Source: Paenibacillus timonensis | GTDB lineage: Bacteria > Bacillota > Bacilli > Paenibacillales > Paenibacillaceae | Direction: 5' to 3' | DNA: 56,951 nt | NCBI RefSeq assembly: GCF_022427145.1 | Contig: NZ_JAKSXN010000037.1 | Span: 1 to 56,951, forward strand | In this document: in pieces, positions 44,190 to 53,785 of the stretch | How the letters are laid out: each line of letters opens with the position of its first letter | How positions within the stretch are numbered: the first letter of the stretch is position 1 | Made by a program: the position numbers and the translations under genes | Notes under the pieces: model-generated | Databases searched by the model: none | What the model was told of the DNA's origin: nothing | The model's input: the letters and a program-made list of their open reading frames with translations, nothing else

Positions 44190-45974
44190 TTACAAAACGT
44201 ATCTCTCCGCCTGAATCACTTTGGAGGCGATTTGCCGTTTTAATGACAGCGTATTCACGGCCGAACGCTTTGTCAATTTTTTGAGGATGGACAGCTGAGT
44301 GCGCAGCAGATCCCCTTGTTCCATGTAGCTTAACACTTCCTTGGCCCAAGCTTCGATTTTGCTGAATTCTTCATGGATGAACGCGCGGGTCATGGCGATC
44401 GGAAGCTCCGCCTTGTCTTCGCCGGCACGCGCGATCAGCTTCTGTGTACGAAGCAGCGCGCTTTCCATCGCGTAAATGACGATCATCATATCCGCCAAAT
44501 GGCTCAGCACCTCCTGCTCGCGTTCCAGTTTCAACTGATATTTCTGCACAGCCTGGGCCCCGGCCATCAGGAAGATCTTTTTGGACATGGACAGCAGATG
44601 CGCTTCCTCCTCGAGCGTCCCTTCGAACGTCCGGCTTGGCATCGGCTCCATCAGCTCCGCTTGCAGCTTCTGTGCGGCGGAAAGCAGCGGCAACTCCCCT
44701 TTCATCGCGCGTTTCACCAGGCTGCCGGGGATCAGGAGACGGTTGATTTCGTTCGTGCCTTCAAAAATCCGGTTGATCCGCGAGTCGCGATAAATCCGCT
44801 CGATCCGGTATTCTTGCGTAAATCCATAACCACCGTGGATTTGCACCCCTTCGTCCGAAACAAAATCCAGCGCCTCGGACCCGAACACTTTGTTGATCGA
44901 GCATTCCAATTGATATTCAGCAATCGCCTTGGCCGATTGATAACCTACGTCGGCACTGCCGTGGTCTACGTCGGCCAAGCCGACGTCAAACAGGCCGGCG
45001 GTGCGGTAAACCATACTTTCTAACACGTATGTGCGCGTATTCATCTCCGCCAGCTTTTTGCCGATCAGCGGGAACGACGAAATTTTTTGACCGAACTGGG
45101 TGCGTTCATTCGCGTATTTCGCTGTGTACTCGATGGCGTCCTTGGACGAGCCAAGACATCCCGCCGCCAATTTGAAGCGCCCGATATTCAGGATGTTAAA
45201 GGCGATCAAATGGCCTTTGCCCACTTCCCATAGGAGGTTGTCGACCGGTACCTTCACGTCCTCCAGAATGAGAGGGCATGTGGATGAGCCTTTAATCCCC
45301 ATCTTTTTCTCCTCCGGTCCAATGCTGACTCCCTCCATGCTCCGCTCAACGATAAACGTGCTGAAGTCCGTGCCGTTCACTTTGGCGTAAACGATGAACA
45401 CGTCGGCGAAACCGGCGTTGGTAATAAACTGCTTGGTGCCGTTCAACACATAATGAGTGCCATCCTCCGACAACACGGCCGTCGTTTTGGCGCCTAGCGC
45501 ATCGGACCCCGAGGAAGGCTCCGTCAGGCAATAAGCCGCGAGCAGCTCGCCCGTCGCCAGCTTCGGCAAATATTTCTGCTTCTGCGCTTCGGTCCCGAAG
45601 TAGACGATCGGCAGCGTCCCGATCCCGACATGGGCTCCAGCCGAAAGCGCAAACGAGGACGCTTTGGTCAGCTTCTCGCTGATCAGCGTCGTGCTGACCT
45701 TATCAAGTCCCATGCCGCCGTAGCTTTCGGGCACGTCAGCGCCGAGCAGCCCCACTTCGCCCGCTTTGCGCAGCAAATCGGCAGTCAACTCATAGTTCAG
45801 ATGCTCGATCTCCTCGTCCCGCGGAAGAATTTCCGTTTTTACAAATTCCTCCGTCGTCTCCCCGATCATCCGCTGTTCTTCGTTGAAGTCCTCCGGGGTC
45901 ACGACCCGAGTGTAGTCGATGTCCGCGATGACGAAGCTGCCGCCTGCAATTTTCTCCATCGTTTCGTTGCTCAT
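44190..45974 (-). CDS. fadE: Acyl-CoA dehydrogenase
   Basis: A 594-residue FAD-dependent acyl-CoA dehydrogenase catalysing the first oxidation of beta-oxidation. The ACAD core (about 1-405) shows LLGADVPESYGGMGLD, AYCLTEPSSGSDA, TQFITNAGFADV and the late signature IHGGYGFTQEYRIERIYRDSRINRIFEGTNEI. A C-terminal helical extension of about 170 residues is typical of Bacillus FadE. Electrons go to ETF (etfB/etfA nearby). Start ATG 45974 follows GAAGGAGAG. It sits 16 bases after fadA. Confidence 0.93.
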   Translation of the reverse strand: MSNETMEKIAGGSFVIADIDYTRVVTPEDFNEEQRMIGETTEEFVKTEILPRDEEIEHLNYELTADLLRKAGEVGLLGADVPESYGGMGLDKVSTTLISEKLTKASSFALSAGAHVGIGTLPIVYFGTEAQKQKYLPKLATGELLAAYCLTEPSSGSDALGAKTTAVLSEDGTHYVLNGTKQFITNAGFADVFIVYAKVNGTDFSTFIVERSMEGVSIGPEEKKMGIKGSSTCPLILEDVKVPVDNLLWEVGKGHLIAFNILNIGRFKLAAGCLGSSKDAIEYTAKYANERTQFGQKISSFPLIGKKLAEMNTRTYVLESMVYRTAGLFDVGLADVDHGSADVGYQSAKAIAEYQLECSINKVFGSEALDFVSDEGVQIHGGYGFTQEYRIERIYRDSRINRIFEGTNEINRLLIPGSLVKRAMKGELPLLSAAQKLQAELMEPMPSRTFEGTLEEEAHLLSMSKKIFLMAGAQAVQKYQLKLEREQEVLSHLADMMIVIYAMESALLRTQKLIARAGEDKAELPIAMTRAFIHEEFSKIEAWAKEVLSYMEQGDLLRTQLSILKKLTKRSAVNTLSLKRQIASKVIQAERYVL

Positions 45975-45990
45975 GCGATCCTCTCCTTCA

Positions 45991-47178
45991 TTAATTAATG
46001 GGATGAACTTCTAATACGCCGGCCGCCCCCATGCCGCCGCCAATACACATCGACACGACTCCGTACCCGCCGCCCCGGCGACGCAGCTCGTGGATCAGCG
46101 AAATGGACAGCTTCGTGCCGGTGCAGCCCAATGGATGCCCTAGGGAGATCGCGCCGCCGTTTACATTCACTTTGTCCTCGTCCAGACCCAATTCACGGAT
46201 CACGTGCAGGCATTGGGAAGCAAAAGCCTCGTTGATTTCGAACAGATCCACATCGTCCCGCGTAATGCCGGCTGCCGCAAGCGCCTTCGGAATCGCCTTC
46301 ACAGGTCCCACGCCCATCAGCTCCGGCTCTACGCCGGCCACGGTGAAGGAGCGGAACGTAGCCAATGGTTGAAGCCCCAGTGCCTCGGCTTTCTCCCGGC
46401 TCATGACGACGACGGCCGCCGCCCCGTCGTTCATCGGGGAGGAGTTCCCCGCGGTCACGGTACCGCCTTGCTTAAAACTCGGTTTCAGCTTGGCCAGTGC
46501 CTCCAGGGTCGTGTCGCCGCGCACGCTTTCGTCGGTGTCGAAGACAAAGCGCTTCACGTTGACTTTCCCGCGCTCATCCAAGCTGCGGTGTTCCGCCTCA
46601 AACGGAACGATCTCCTCCTTGAACTTGCCTTCGGCGATGGCCCGGGCCGCTTTAAGATGCGAATTCAAGGCGAAACGGTCCTGATCCTCCCGGGAGACGC
46701 CAAACCGCTCGGCGACGCGTTCCGCCGTATGGCCCATCGCCATGTACGCCTCCGGCATCTCGGCTACGATCCGCGGATTCGGCGACACCTTAAAGCCGGT
46801 CATCGGCACGTGGCTCATGCTTTCTACCCCGCCGGCGATCAACACGTCGGCCTGACCCAGCATGATCCGCTCCGCCGCGAAAGCGATCGCCTGCAGTCCG
46901 GACGAGCAGAAGCGATTGATGGTAAGGGCCGGCACCGTCACCGGGAAACCGGCGTATAACGCCATAATGCGCGCGAAGTTTAGCCCCTGCTCGCCTTCCG
47001 GCATCGCGCAGCCGATGATGATGTCCTCGACATCCGCTTTGCTTAGCCCGGGAGCGCGCTCCACCGCCGCATCCAGCACGATCTTGCCCAAATCGTCGGC
47101 ACGCGTTTGGGTCAGGCTGCCTTTTTTGGCTCTCCCCACCGCCGTTCGTGCTGTCGATACGATTACAGCTTCTTTCAT
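45991..47178 (-). CDS. fadA: Acetyl-CoA acyltransferase (3-ketoacyl-CoA thiolase)
   Basis: A 395-residue thiolase that cleaves 3-ketoacyl-CoA with CoA in the last step of the cycle. Active site residues are visible: C91 ([10 protein letters not shown]), H348 (GHPLGCTG) and C378 (CIGGGMG). ATG 47178 follows GAGGGAGAGTG; the frame remains open further upstream into fadN but lacks family similarity there. Second of the fadN-fadA-fadE set, same order as in Bacillus subtilis. Confidence 0.94.
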   Translation of the reverse strand: MKEAVIVSTARTAVGRAKKGSLTQTRADDLGKIVLDAAVERAPGLSKADVEDIIIGCAMPEGEQGLNFARIMALYAGFPVTVPALTINRFCSSGLQAIAFAAERIMLGQADVLIAGGVESMSHVPMTGFKVSPNPRIVAEMPEAYMAMGHTAERVAERFGVSREDQDRFALNSHLKAARAIAEGKFKEEIVPFEAEHRSLDERGKVNVKRFVFDTDESVRGDTTLEALAKLKPSFKQGGTVTAGNSSPMNDGAAAVVVMSREKAEALGLQPLATFRSFTVAGVEPELMGVGPVKAIPKALAAAGITRDDVDLFEINEAFASQCLHVIRELGLDEDKVNVNGGAISLGHPLGCTGTKLSISLIHELRRRGGGYGVVSMCIGGGMGAAGVLEVHPIN

Positions 47179-47201
47179 CGTAGACTCACTCTCCCTCTCG
47201 A

Positions 47202-49598
47202 TTAGTTGCGCAGCGGTTTGCCTTTGCTCAGCATGTGCTGCATGCGCTGACGCGTCTTCGGCTCCCCGCATAAGCTCAGGAACGCCTCGCGTTCCAGGTC
47301 AAGCATGTATTGCTCCGTCACGAACGTTCCCGCCGGAACGTCGCCGCCCGCCAGCACATGGGCCAGCTTGTTCGCGATCAACAGATCGTGGTCGCTGATG
47401 TAGCCGCCTTCGTGCATACCCAGCGCGCCCAATTGCAACACCGCTTTCCCTTCGGAGCCGACGACGCGGAACTTTGTTTCCGGAATCGGCTCATACCCGC
47501 TTCCCGCCAGCTTCAGCACAGCCTGCTTCGCCTCATAAATCGTATGGTCGGGATTCAGCACGACTCGGTCGGTCTGTTTTAAGAGGCCTAATCGTTTGGC
47601 ATCATGGCCGCTGCTTGAAACCGTGGCGGTGCCCACCGTTTGGAAGTATTGGTTGATATAAGGCTGGACATCGGCATCCGCGAGGGACGCCTGCTGACTG
47701 GCCCGTAGCGCCAGTTCCTTGCAGCCTCCGCCCGCAGGGATCAGACCCACGCCGACCTCGACGAGCCCGTAATACGTTTCGGCGGCGGCGATCACCTGAT
47801 CGGCCGGCATGCACGCCTCCACTCCGCCGCCCAGCGTCATGCGGTGCGGCGCGGCGATCACCGGCTTCTCGAACCGTTTCAGCCGGTACATCGTGTTCTG
47901 AAACAGACGGATGATGTCGTCGATTTCATCCCATTCCTCGTCCTGCGCCTCCATTAGAAGCAGCATGAGGTTGGCGCCTACGCAGAAATTACGGCCCTGG
48001 TTGGCGATGACGAGGCCTTCGAAGTTGTCGCGCACCTCGTCCATGCTGTGCGAGATCATCTGCAGAATATCCGCGCCGATCGCATTGTTCGGCGAATGAA
48101 ACTCCAGGCAGGCCACGCCGTCGCCGAGGTCGATCAAGCTGGCGCCGCTGTTGCTGCGAACCACTTGGTTCTGCGCCTTCAGATCGCGAAGCGAGATCTG
48201 TTCCGGCGGGAGCTCCACTGGCGCATATCCACCAACCGCGGCCTGGAAGAGGGAGCCGCCGTCTTTTTTATAGAACGAGGCATTCCCCCGTGCAATCCAA
48301 TCTTTAACCCAGGCCGGTACCGTCAGCCCTTCCGCCTCCATCTTCTCGACCGAGCGGATCAATCCGATGGCGTCCCACGTTTCGAACGGGCCTAGCTCCC
48401 AGTTGAAGCCCCATTTCATCGCCTCATCGATTTCGCGGATGCTGTCGGCGATTTCGCCTAGCTTGGCGGCGGAATAGATCAACACTTGCTTAAGCACATC
48501 CCAGGCCAACTGCGAGTAGCGGTCTGGGGTACCGAGCAGCGCTTTCGTTTTGGCGGCGGCGCCTTTCGCCAGCTTGGCGGCTTCCAAAGAAGCGGACGCC
48601 ACCTTACCCTGCGGGCCGTAGTCCATCGTCTGGAGATTCAAGGAAAAAATCTCGCTTCCCCGGTCCCCTTTGATTTTCCGGTAAAAGCCCTGCCCGCTCT
48701 TCTCTCCGAGCCAGCCGCGGGAAACCATTTCCTTAAGCGATTCCGGCGCGGCAAACACTTGCTTCTCCGCCTCCTCCGTCACATTGGCATACACGTTATC
48801 GGCCACATGCAGGAACGTATCAAGTCCGACCAGATCCAAAGTGCGGAAAGTGGCGCTTTTCGGGCGGCCCATCGCCGGTCCGGTGACCGCATCCACTTCT
48901 TCGACGGTATACCCTTTCTCCGCCATTTCGCGCAGCGTCACCAGCAGCCCGTAAGTGCCGATGCGGTTAGCGATGAAATTCGGCGTGTCTTTGGCGAGCA
49001 CGACCGTTTTGCCCAGCGTACGTTCGCAGAAACGGCTTAAGCTTTGGACCAGCTCCGGGGCGGTCGTTTGCCCGGGTATGATCTCCAGCAGCTTCATGTA
49101 ACGCGGCGGGTTAAAGAAATGCGTGCCGAGAAAATGCCGCCGGAATTCCTCGGACCGGCCTTCGGCCATCGCGTTAATCGAAATGCCCGACGTGTTCGAG
49201 CTGACGAGGGTTCCCGGTTTCCAGTGGCGCTCCACCTGGGCTAACAGCTGCTGCTTGACTCCGGGGTTCTCGACGACGACCTCGATGACCCAATCCACAT
49301 CGGCAATCAGCGGCAAGTGATCCTCCAGGTTGCCGGGCGTGATCCGCTCGGCGAAAGCGTTGTCATAAAGCGGGGCGGGTTTCGTCTTGGCCAGTCCGGC
49401 AATCGCCGCCGTCGCGAGGCGATTGCGCACCGATAGATGGTCGAGCGTCAGCCCGGCGGCCATCTCCGCGTCGGTGAGCCGCTGCGGGACGATGTCGAGC
49501 AGCAGGCAAGAGATGCCCACGTTAGCCAGCTGGGCGGCGATGCCGGAGCCCATGATGCCGGAGCCGATGACGGCTGCTTTCCGGATCGGTTTGTTCAT
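47202..49598 (-). CDS. fadN: 3-hydroxyacyl-CoA dehydrogenase / enoyl-CoA hydratase
   Basis: A 798-residue bifunctional enzyme with the dehydrogenase first and the crotonase part last, the FadN order (reverse of E. coli FadB). The NAD-binding motif [14 protein letters not shown] is at 12-25, and SSNTSGISI and [10 protein letters not shown] belong to the 3-hydroxyacyl-CoA dehydrogenase. The hydratase domain (about 480-690) has the oxyanion-hole parts NFCVGANL and [22 protein letters not shown] 49598 follows GGAGGTAG. It is 28 bases downstream of fadF and should be in the same transcript. Confidence 0.94.
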   Translation of the reverse strand: MNKPIRKAAVIGSGIMGSGIAAQLANVGISCLLLDIVPQRLTDAEMAAGLTLDHLSVRNRLATAAIAGLAKTKPAPLYDNAFAERITPGNLEDHLPLIADVDWVIEVVVENPGVKQQLLAQVERHWKPGTLVSSNTSGISINAMAEGRSEEFRRHFLGTHFFNPPRYMKLLEIIPGQTTAPELVQSLSRFCERTLGKTVVLAKDTPNFIANRIGTYGLLVTLREMAEKGYTVEEVDAVTGPAMGRPKSATFRTLDLVGLDTFLHVADNVYANVTEEAEKQVFAAPESLKEMVSRGWLGEKSGQGFYRKIKGDRGSEIFSLNLQTMDYGPQGKVASASLEAAKLAKGAAAKTKALLGTPDRYSQLAWDVLKQVLIYSAAKLGEIADSIREIDEAMKWGFNWELGPFETWDAIGLIRSVEKMEAEGLTVPAWVKDWIARGNASFYKKDGGSLFQAAVGGYAPVELPPEQISLRDLKAQNQVVRSNSGASLIDLGDGVACLEFHSPNNAIGADILQMISHSMDEVRDNFEGLVIANQGRNFCVGANLMLLLMEAQDEEWDEIDDIIRLFQNTMYRLKRFEKPVIAAPHRMTLGGGVEACMPADQVIAAAETYYGLVEVGVGLIPAGGGCKELALRASQQASLADADVQPYINQYFQTVGTATVSSSGHDAKRLGLLKQTDRVVLNPDHTIYEAKQAVLKLAGSGYEPIPETKFRVVGSEGKAVLQLGALGMHEGGYISDHDLLIANKLAHVLAGGDVPAGTFVTEQYMLDLEREAFLSLCGEPKTRQRMQHMLSKGKPLRN

Positions 49599-49626
49599 TT
49601 GAACTACCTCCTATGACATTGGGATT

Positions 49627-51813
49627 TCATTGAGTTAAAGCGGGGACCGGATCGGCCGCCTGTTCGCCAAACACGGACAGCTCCAGAATTTCGGCAATAT
49701 CCCGTGCCTTCACTTGGCCGTCCACTTCCTTGAGTTTCGTGCCATCCTCCAGCATCGTCAGGCAGTAAGGGCACGCGCTGCTGACCATGCTGGGACGGAC
49801 CTCCAGCGCTTGTTCGGTACGGGCCAAGTTGATCCGTTTGCCGGCGGTTTCCTCCATCCACATCAGCCCGCCGCCGGCGCCGCAGCACATCCCGTTCTCC
49901 CGCGACCGGGCCATCTCGATCAGCTCCACGCCGGGCACGGCCTGCAGCACCTCGCGAGGGGCGTCATAAACGCCGTTATACCGCCCGAGATAGCAAGAAT
50001 CGTGATAGGTGACCCGTTCGCTCACCCGGTGGGTCGGCTTCAACCGCCCTTCGCGGATCAGTTGCTCCAGCAGCTGCGTATGGTGCAGCACTTCCACCTC
50101 CTCCAGACCGAATTCGGGGTATTCGTTTTTCAACGTATTAAACGTATGCGGGCAAGCGGTGACGATTTTGCGCACCCCGTACCGTTGGAACGTCGCGATG
50201 TTCTCCTGGCACAGCTGCTGGAACAAGAGCTCGTTGCCCATCCGGCGCGGCGTATCGCCGGAGTTGCGCTCCTCATTGCCAAGGATGGCGAAATTGACGC
50301 CCGCTTCGTTTAAGAGCCGCACGAACGCGCGCGTGATTTTGCGGCTGCGCAAATCGTAGGAGCCCATCGATCCGACGAAGAACAAAATGTCGAAAGCCGG
50401 ATTCTCCTTGACCGTCGGTACGGGGATGCCCTCCAGCTCGCCGGTCCAGGCGGCGCGGTCGTTGCGGCTGATGCCCCAAGGATTGCTTTGGCGTTCGATG
50501 TTCTGCATCGCGCGCTGCCCTTCCGCAGGCACGCTGCCCTGCATCAACACCAGATGACGGCGCAGGTCTACGATTTTGTCGACGTGTTCGTTGCCGACCG
50601 GACATTGATCCTCGCAGTTGCGGCACGTCGTGCAGGACCAGATTTCCTCTTCGGTCATGACGTCGCCGATCAGCTCAAGCTCGGTTACGGCTTTGTCGTG
50701 GGAGGCCGGCTGCCAGGCCGCCTTCTGCCAATCCAGCGTCGGGCGGATGTCGGTAATGCCCGAAGCGCTATCCCAGGCCGGTGCGGCGTGCCCTGCACCG
50801 GCCGCCACCGCATGGACGCCGGCGGAGCCGAACACATTCGCCGGCACCCACGGCGATTTGCCCGTTACCGCGGCGCCCTTCTCGGTGAGATGATCACGCA
50901 GCTTCGTGATCAGATGCATCGGCGACAGCGTTTTGCCGGTGCTTGCCGCCGGGCAGACGCTGGTGCAGCGGCCGCATTCCACGCAGGCGTAGAAGTCGAG
51001 CATTTGCTTTTGCGTGAAGTCTTCGATGTTGCCCACGCCGAAGCTTTCCGCTTCTTCGTCCTCGAGGTCGAGGCTCTGCAGCCGGCCATGCGGTTCGCGG
51101 CGGCGCAGCCAGATGTTGATCGGCGCGATGATGAGATGAAAGTGCTTCGACTGGGGGACGTAAACGAGAAAGGACAACAGGATCAACAGGTGCAGCCACC
51201 AGAACACGTAAAAGACGGCTTCCGCAGCGGCGGCAGGCAGCCCGGCGAATGCGGCGGCGATGGCCGACGAGACCGGAGCGTACCAAGAGAACTCAAGCCC
51301 CATCCAGACGCGCTCGAAAGCCAGCGACAACAGGACCGAAACCATTAGGGAATAAATAAAGATCACGACGATGCCGGGTTTCCAGCCCTTCTTCAAACGC
51401 GGTAATTTCTCGATATAACGGCGGTAAGCGGCGTACCCCATCGCGAGGAGGATCGCCAGCGCGGTAAACTCCTGGAACCACCCGAACAGCTCGTAAGCCG
51501 GCAGCGGCAGGTGGCCGCCGCGCGACAGCCCTTTGACAATCAAATCGATCGCCCCAAACTGCAGCACGATGAATCCATAGAACACAACGACGTGCATCAA
51601 ACCGCTTTTCCGGTCCTTGAGCAGCTTCTTCTGCCCGAACACCTGCGACCAGAATTCGCCCTGGGCTCCTCCGCGCCTGGCGCGAAAATCGGTCGGCCGA
51701 CCAAACCGCAGATAAAGAAACCGGCGGTATACGGCCTGATAGAACGCAAACACGGCGTATCCCGTGACGGCCGCAAACAGCAAAGTGTTCAGCGTTAGCC
51801 AAAACGTGACCAT
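49627..51813 (-). CDS. fadF: Membrane iron-sulfur reductase FadF (heterodisulfide-reductase-like)
   Basis: A 728-residue protein. Five or so transmembrane helices (about 1-245) of a nitrate-reductase-gamma-like domain are followed by two 4Fe-4S motifs, CVECGRCTSVCP (about 276) and CTTCRNCEDQCP (about 393). Two CCG domains follow, with HDSCYLGRYNG and CCGAGGG (about 606 and 641). In Bacillus FadF belongs to the FadR regulon and is thought to pass electrons from ETF into the membrane quinone pool during beta-oxidation. It is the first gene of the fadF-fadN-fadA-fadE-lcfA operon, with a FadR-like box 53 bp upstream. GGAGGG lies 11 bases before ATG 51813, slightly long spacing. Confidence 0.9.
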   Translation of the reverse strand: MVTFWLTLNTLLFAAVTGYAVFAFYQAVYRRFLYLRFGRPTDFRARRGGAQGEFWSQVFGQKKLLKDRKSGLMHVVVFYGFIVLQFGAIDLIVKGLSRGGHLPLPAYELFGWFQEFTALAILLAMGYAAYRRYIEKLPRLKKGWKPGIVVIFIYSLMVSVLLSLAFERVWMGLEFSWYAPVSSAIAAAFAGLPAAAAEAVFYVFWWLHLLILLSFLVYVPQSKHFHLIIAPINIWLRRREPHGRLQSLDLEDEEAESFGVGNIEDFTQKQMLDFYACVECGRCTSVCPAASTGKTLSPMHLITKLRDHLTEKGAAVTGKSPWVPANVFGSAGVHAVAAGAGHAAPAWDSASGITDIRPTLDWQKAAWQPASHDKAVTELELIGDVMTEEEIWSCTTCRNCEDQCPVGNEHVDKIVDLRRHLVLMQGSVPAEGQRAMQNIERQSNPWGISRNDRAAWTGELEGIPVPTVKENPAFDILFFVGSMGSYDLRSRKITRAFVRLLNEAGVNFAILGNEERNSGDTPRRMGNELLFQQLCQENIATFQRYGVRKIVTACPHTFNTLKNEYPEFGLEEVEVLHHTQLLEQLIREGRLKPTHRVSERVTYHDSCYLGRYNGVYDAPREVLQAVPGVELIEMARSRENGMCCGAGGGLMWMEETAGKRINLARTEQALEVRPSMVSSACPYCLTMLEDGTKLKEVDGQVKARDIAEILELSVFGEQAADPVPALTQ

Positions 51814-51865
51814 AATTCGAACGACCCTCCTTCATGGCATTTTTTTTCATAGGAGAAATGAATGT

Positions 51866-51883
51866 CGGATGATGGTTCATTTA
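51866..51883 (-). promoter_or_regulatory. FadR box upstream of the fadF operon (imperfect)
   Basis: The 18 bases match the strong FadR box at 52060-52077 in 14 positions, keeping the central GATGGTTCATT. Placed between the fadF start codon and the shared intergenic region. Confidence 0.55.
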
Positions 51884-51972
51884 GTTAGAGATATTCGGCA
51901 GGATTTAGTGGTACATGCAGTGGAGAACGTTGGTTGCTGCGATTGAGATGGGTGATTTAATAGGACAACAGT

Positions 51973-51986
51973 GGTAAGCGTTTACA
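51973..51986. promoter_or_regulatory. cre site (CcpA) between fadF and fadR
   Basis: GGTAAGCGTTTACA differs from the palindromic cre TGTAAGCGTTTACA-type consensus only at its first base(s). It lies about 36 bp upstream of the fadR -35 box, consistent with catabolite repression of fatty-acid degradation. Confidence 0.65.
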
Positions 51987-52021
51987 AGCTGAGGTTTAAT
52001 TAAAATCTTAAGGATTGAATC

Positions 52022-52077
52022 TTGACAACCGGTGCGTTGTTCCCCTAAGATTAAGAAAATGAATGACGGTTCATTCA
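52022..52077 (+). promoter_or_regulatory. fadR promoter with near-perfect FadR box
   Basis: TTGACA (52022-52027), 18-bp spacer and TAAGAT (52046-52051). The 18-bp palindrome TGAATGA-CGG-TTCATTCA (52060-52077) lies over the start site and matches the Bacillus FadR consensus. Negative autoregulation is expected, relieved by long-chain acyl-CoA. Confidence 0.85.
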
Positions 52078-52109
52078 GCTGGTTTAAATTTTAGCATTGA
52101 GGTGGCCCG

Positions 52110-52694
52110 ATGACAAGTAGGAAACAGGAAAAATTTGAAATGATTTTGGATGGGGCAGAAAAAGTCATTGCGGAGAACGGGTTTCACGGCTCCCAGGTGT
52201 CTAAAATCGCCAAGGAGGCCGGCGTTGCGGACGGTACGATTTATTTATATTTCAAAAATAAGGAAGATATCCTAATCTCTCTCTTCCAAGATCGGCTGGG
52301 CAAACTGGTCGAGCTGTTCCATCAGAGCATCCGCGAAACGAACACGGCCGAAGAAGCGCTGCGTAAAGTGTGCGAAATCCACTTCACCCATCTGGAGCAA
52401 AACGTCAATTTTGCTTACGTCACGCAAATCGAGTTGCGGCAAAGCTCCCTCGAACTTCGTAAGGCCATCGGCCTCGCCGTGAAGCCCTATATCACGCTGA
52501 TTGAGCATATCTTGAGAAGAGGGATCGAGGAAGGATCCTTTCGTACCGACCTCGATACGAAGTTATCCCGGCAGTTGATTTTCGGAGCGCTGGACGAAGT
52601 CGTCACCTCCTGGCTCATTTCCGGGATGAAATATTCCCTCTCCGGCCAAGTGGAGAACACCGTGGATTTTTTCCTGCGCGCGATGAAGAAGTAG
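52110..52694 (+). CDS. fadR: TetR-family fatty-acid degradation repressor FadR
   Basis: A 194-residue TetR regulator. The DNA-binding part VIAENGFHGSQVSKIAKEAGVADGTIYLYFKNKEDILISLF is nearly the same as that of Bacillus subtilis FadR (YsiA). The ligand domain has the same QIELRQSSLELR and LIFGALDEVVTSWL blocks. Binding of long-chain acyl-CoA releases it from DNA. It heads the group fadR-etfB-etfA on the plus strand, but a 300-base repeat-bearing gap separates it from etfB. GAGGTGG precedes the ATG. Confidence 0.93.
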   Translation: MTSRKQEKFEMILDGAEKVIAENGFHGSQVSKIAKEAGVADGTIYLYFKNKEDILISLFQDRLGKLVELFHQSIRETNTAEEALRKVCEIHFTHLEQNVNFAYVTQIELRQSSLELRKAIGLAVKPYITLIEHILRRGIEEGSFRTDLDTKLSRQLIFGALDEVVTSWLISGMKYSLSGQVENTVDFFLRAMKK

Positions 52695-52736
52695 CTCCTC
52701 TATTTCGCATGTACGCATGTATGAGTTTATGAGTTC

Positions 52737-52920
52737 TAACGCTTATGTCAATCGCTAACCGGTCTCATAAACCGAACGTGCGGCATGTAACGCTTGTCAG
52801 ACAGCTTATTTTGGAGTTTTCATGCGGAAGATCGCGGCATCCGATCCAATAGCGTGACTGGCAAGCGTTAGTTATGACAAGTCCTGCTTTTAGCCCAAAT
52901 AAGCCCGTTGGTAAGCGTTA
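52737..52920. repeat. Four 24-bp modules in two ~50-bp pairs, inverted (tract 2)
   Basis: Minus-strand modules at 52737-52760 and 52788-52811, plus-strand modules at 52847-52870 and 52897-52920. All four contain the octamer AAGCGTTA at the 3' end; pair offsets are 51 and 50 bp. Two of them read AAATAAGC-N8-AAGCGTTA, one on each strand. The two pairs face each other, so RNA from either strand could form a large stem. This fills most of the 303-base gap 52695-52997 between fadR and etfB. Confidence 0.75.
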
Positions 52921-52997
52921 GCGCCTATGCCAAGGTTCAGACGCGCTCATTTTATCATGCCCCATTCTACTTTTACCCTCGAAAGGAGTTGGCAAGT

Positions 52998-53765
52998 ATG
53001 CATGTGGTTGTCATCCTGAAACAAACCTTCGACACGGAGGAAAAAATCGTCATTACCGACGGAAAAGTGAGCGAGGACGGCGTCAAGTTCGTGATTAATC
53101 CTTACGACGAATATGCGGTGGAGGAAGCGCTGCGCCTGAAAGAGGCCCATGGCGGCACCGTGACGGTCGTGTCGGCGGGGCCGGAAAGAACGGCCGAGGC
53201 GCTGCGCACCGCATTGGCCATGGGAGCAGATGAAGCCGTGCGGATCGCCACGGAGGCGATCGATACGGACGAATACGGCATCTCCCGCCTGCTCGTCGCT
53301 TTCCTGCAAACGCTGAACTATGACCTCATCTTGGGCGGCAATTTCTCGGTCGACAACGGGGCAGGTCAAGTCGCCGTGCGGATCGCCAAGCTGCTTGCTC
53401 TCCCCCACGTCTCGTCGATTACCGGGCTCGCCGTGAACGGGGACCGAGCCACCGTCGTGCGGGATGCCGAAGGCGACGCCGAGACGCTGGAGCTGATGCT
53501 GCCCGCCGTCATGACGGCGCAACAGGGCTTAAACGAACCGCGTTATCCTTCGCTCCCGGGGATCATGAAGGCCAAGAAGAAACCGTTCCGCGAGTTGTCG
53601 CTGGCTGATCTGGGACTAAGCGAAGACGAGATCACGCCGAAAACGCAGCGGCTCGGCCTCTCCCTGCCGCCGGCACGCCAAGCCGGCAAGCTGCTGGCCG
53701 GCTCGCCCGCCGAGCAGACGGCGGAATTGGTTCGGCTGCTGCGCTCCGAAGCGAAGGTCATTTAA
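52998..53765 (+). CDS. etfB: Electron transfer flavoprotein beta subunit
   Basis: A 255-residue EtfB: MHVVVILKQTFDTEEKI start, VINPYDEYAVEEALRLKE (adenine-nucleotide region) and VTVVSAGPERTAEALRTALAMGADEAV are family hallmarks. With EtfA it accepts electrons from acyl-CoA dehydrogenase and hands them to the membrane reductase, here probably FadF. ATG 52998 follows AAAGGAG at 9 bases. Linked to etfA by a 20-base gap. Confidence 0.93.
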   Translation: MHVVVILKQTFDTEEKIVITDGKVSEDGVKFVINPYDEYAVEEALRLKEAHGGTVTVVSAGPERTAEALRTALAMGADEAVRIATEAIDTDEYGISRLLVAFLQTLNYDLILGGNFSVDNGAGQVAVRIAKLLALPHVSSITGLAVNGDRATVVRDAEGDAETLELMLPAVMTAQQGLNEPRYPSLPGIMKAKKKPFRELSLADLGLSEDEITPKTQRLGLSLPPARQAGKLLAGSPAEQTAELVRLLRSEAKVI

Positions 53766-53785
53766 ATCTGAAGGAGGCGTTAATC

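Noticed and set aside
44164..44349. 62-codon N-terminal extension of the lcfA reading frame
   Set aside because: It overlaps the fadE C-terminus and lacks a ribosome site; MTRKPWLKFYP after GGGAGG is the typical start.
52737..52920. Short repeats at about 50-bp period as a CRISPR array
   Set aside because: Units are only partly conserved, two are inverted, spacing sequences are not spacer-like, and no cas gene is near.
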